Source: Methylobacterium sp.
GTDB taxonomy: Bacteria; Pseudomonadota; Alphaproteobacteria; Rhizobiales; Beijerinckiaceae
DNA: 5,343 nucleotides
Reading direction: 5' to 3'
NCBI GenBank assembly: GCA_021154065.1
Contig: JAJKJG010000106.1
Coordinates: forward strand, 1 to 5,343
Part shown: positions 4,365-5,343 of the stretch, piece by piece
Numbering within the stretch: the first letter of the stretch is position 1
Layout: each line of letters starts with the position of its first letter
Position numbers and translations under genes: made by a program
Notes under the pieces: generated by a model
The model's database searches: none
What the model was told of the DNA's origin: nothing
Seen by the model: the letters and a program-made list of their open reading frames with translations, nothing else

Positions 4365-5343
4365 ATGCGACATGCGGCTCCCAGCCAGATGGGCGCCAAG
4401 CCCGCGCACGAACGATCGGGCGCGCGGGCGACCCGCCTGCGCGTGCTTTACTTCATCGCGGCGGTGCTGGCCGCCCTCGTTCCCCTGATCGTCTTCGCGG
4501 GCTTCTGGCTGCGCTCTGAGTTCGGCAAAGGCCAGCGCGAGATCGACAGTTTCCTTACAAGCCGCGCGAGCGCTCTGTCGCAATGGTTGGATGCAGAGGT
4601 GCGGCAGGAGACTACCGCGCTACAGGCCATCGCAGCCCTGCCCAGCCTGGACGAGCCCACTCTGCCTGATTTTCACGTCGCAGCGAGCCGAGTGGTCGCG
4701 TCCGTGCCGCAGTGGGCGTTCCTGGCGTTGATCGACCCGTCCAGCGGACGCCAGGTCCTCAATACAGTGCGCCCCGTCGGGTCGGACCTGCCGGACATGG
4801 CCTCTACGGACACGATCCGGCGGATTGTCGAGACGCGACGGCCTGCCGTTCAGACGGACGCGGAAACCGATCTGGCGCACGCCGGACGCATCGTTCTGCT
4901 TTGCGTGCCGGTCGTTCGCGGCGATGCGGTTCGCCTCGTGCTCGTCGCCGGCATGAAAGCCGAAGCGCTGCAGCAGTCGCTGGAGCAGACCGCCGAGCCC
5001 AACGTCCTGACCCTCGTCCTGGACGAGCGCGGTCAGGTTTTGGCGCGTTCGCGGACTTGGGAGCGCTTCGGCGATCCGTCGGGCGAGCGCTTGCTGCGAC
5101 CCAATCCGGAGCAGACGGCCGGGCTCTTCGTGGCGAGCGCGCCCGGAAGCGAGCAATTCACCACGGCGTTCCAGCGTTCGTCCCTGACCGATTGGACCGC
5201 CCTCGCCGCCTCGAACAGAAAACCCTTCAACGAGATGTCCGCGCGCTCGATCTGGGCGACAGTCTCGGCCGGGGCCTTGAGCCTGCTCCTTGCGGCCGTC
5301 TTGGCGGTGTTCCTGTTCTACAATGTTATCGAGCGGCGCGTCA
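4365..5343 (+). CDS. membrane sensor protein with Cache-like domain, probable sensor histidine kinase, N-terminal part
   Basis: From ATG 4365 (GAGGGG four bases upstream) the frame stays open for 326 codons to the window edge. A short basic cytoplasmic leader (1-26) precedes a first transmembrane segment at about 28-49 (LYFIAAVLAALVPLIVFAGF). An extracytoplasmic region of some 245 residues follows, then a second transmembrane segment at about 297-320 (ATVSAGALSLLLAAVLAVFLF) and a basic stop-transfer ERR. The extracytoplasmic part starts with a long helix (REIDSFLTSRASALSQWLDAEV). It contains LALIDPSSGRQVLNTVRPVG (120-139) and VLTLVLDERGQVLARS (214-229), which look like the two strands-and-loop halves of a double Cache sensor domain. 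In Alphaproteobacteria this layout usually leads into an HWE/HisKA_2 histidine kinase. A diguanylate cyclase or chemoreceptor output cannot be excluded because the output domain is outside the window. The EcfG promoter suggests induction by general stress. Confidence 0.78.
   Translation, partial: MRHAAPSQMGAKPAHERSGARATRLRVLYFIAAVLAALVPLIVFAGFWLRSEFGKGQREIDSFLTSRASALSQWLDAEVRQETTALQAIAALPSLDEPTLPDFHVAASRVVASVPQWAFLALIDPSSGRQVLNTVRPVGSDLPDMASTDTIRRIVETRRPAVQTDAETDLAHAGRIVLLCVPVVRGDAVRLVLVAGMKAEALQQSLEQTAEPNVLTLVLDERGQVLARSRTWERFGDPSGERLLRPNPEQTAGLFVASAPGSEQFTTAFQRSSLTDWTALAASNRKPFNEMSARSIWATVSAGALSLLLAAVLAVFLFYNVIERRV

Noticed and set aside
4242..4583. Minus-strand open frame over the sensor gene start
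   Set aside because: It overlaps the EcfG promoter and the well-supported plus-strand sensor gene. It is a shadow frame of GC-rich DNA.

Overview
The window is GC-rich, has dense codon use and carries protein families typical of Alphaproteobacteria, most likely Hyphomicrobiales (Rhizobiales). The lineage call rests on the Mfd-like and BrkB-type sequences and on promoter elements matching the alphaproteobacterial general stress sigma factor EcfG (GGAAC-N16/17-CGTT). The genus cannot be fixed from this sequence alone.

Left part (1-2395, minus strand). Three genes read leftward: a thioredoxin-reductase-like FAD oxidoreductase (2395-1484), an alpha/beta hydrolase of the esterase/phospholipase type (1199-507), and the N-terminal 162 codons of an Mfd-like (transcription-repair coupling factor family) protein that runs off the left edge. 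Only 18 bp separate the hydrolase from the Mfd-like gene, so these two are probably co-transcribed. The gap between the oxidoreductase and the hydrolase holds a 156-bp palindromic intergenic repeat (1244-1399).

Middle part (2396-3865, plus strand). A YihY/BrkB-family inner-membrane protein is transcribed divergently from the oxidoreductase. A consensus-like EcfG promoter lies inside the longest version of its reading frame, which argues that translation starts at 2543 rather than 2438. A two-base (TA) insertion at about 3626 puts a stop just after the last membrane segment and displaces a 36-codon C-terminal tail that remains open in another frame. A strong bidirectional hairpin terminator follows (3826-3865).

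Right part (3866-5343). About 500 bp without an intact gene contains a decayed 3' end of a cysteine synthase gene with at least one, probably two, frameshifts. It may also hold a minus-strand scrap of a second gene. A second EcfG-type promoter (4298-4322) then precedes the start of a membrane-bound sensor protein with two transmembrane segments flanking a Cache-like extracytoplasmic domain. This protein runs off the right edge and is probably a sensor histidine kinase.

Taken together, this looks like an accessory, stress-linked neighbourhood (envelope protein, redox enzyme, sensor) assembled next to gene debris. I see no mobile element transposase, CRISPR array or RNA gene, and no clearly unprecedented system. 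The most informative observations are the paired EcfG promoters, the frameshift in the BrkB gene and the gene remnants.
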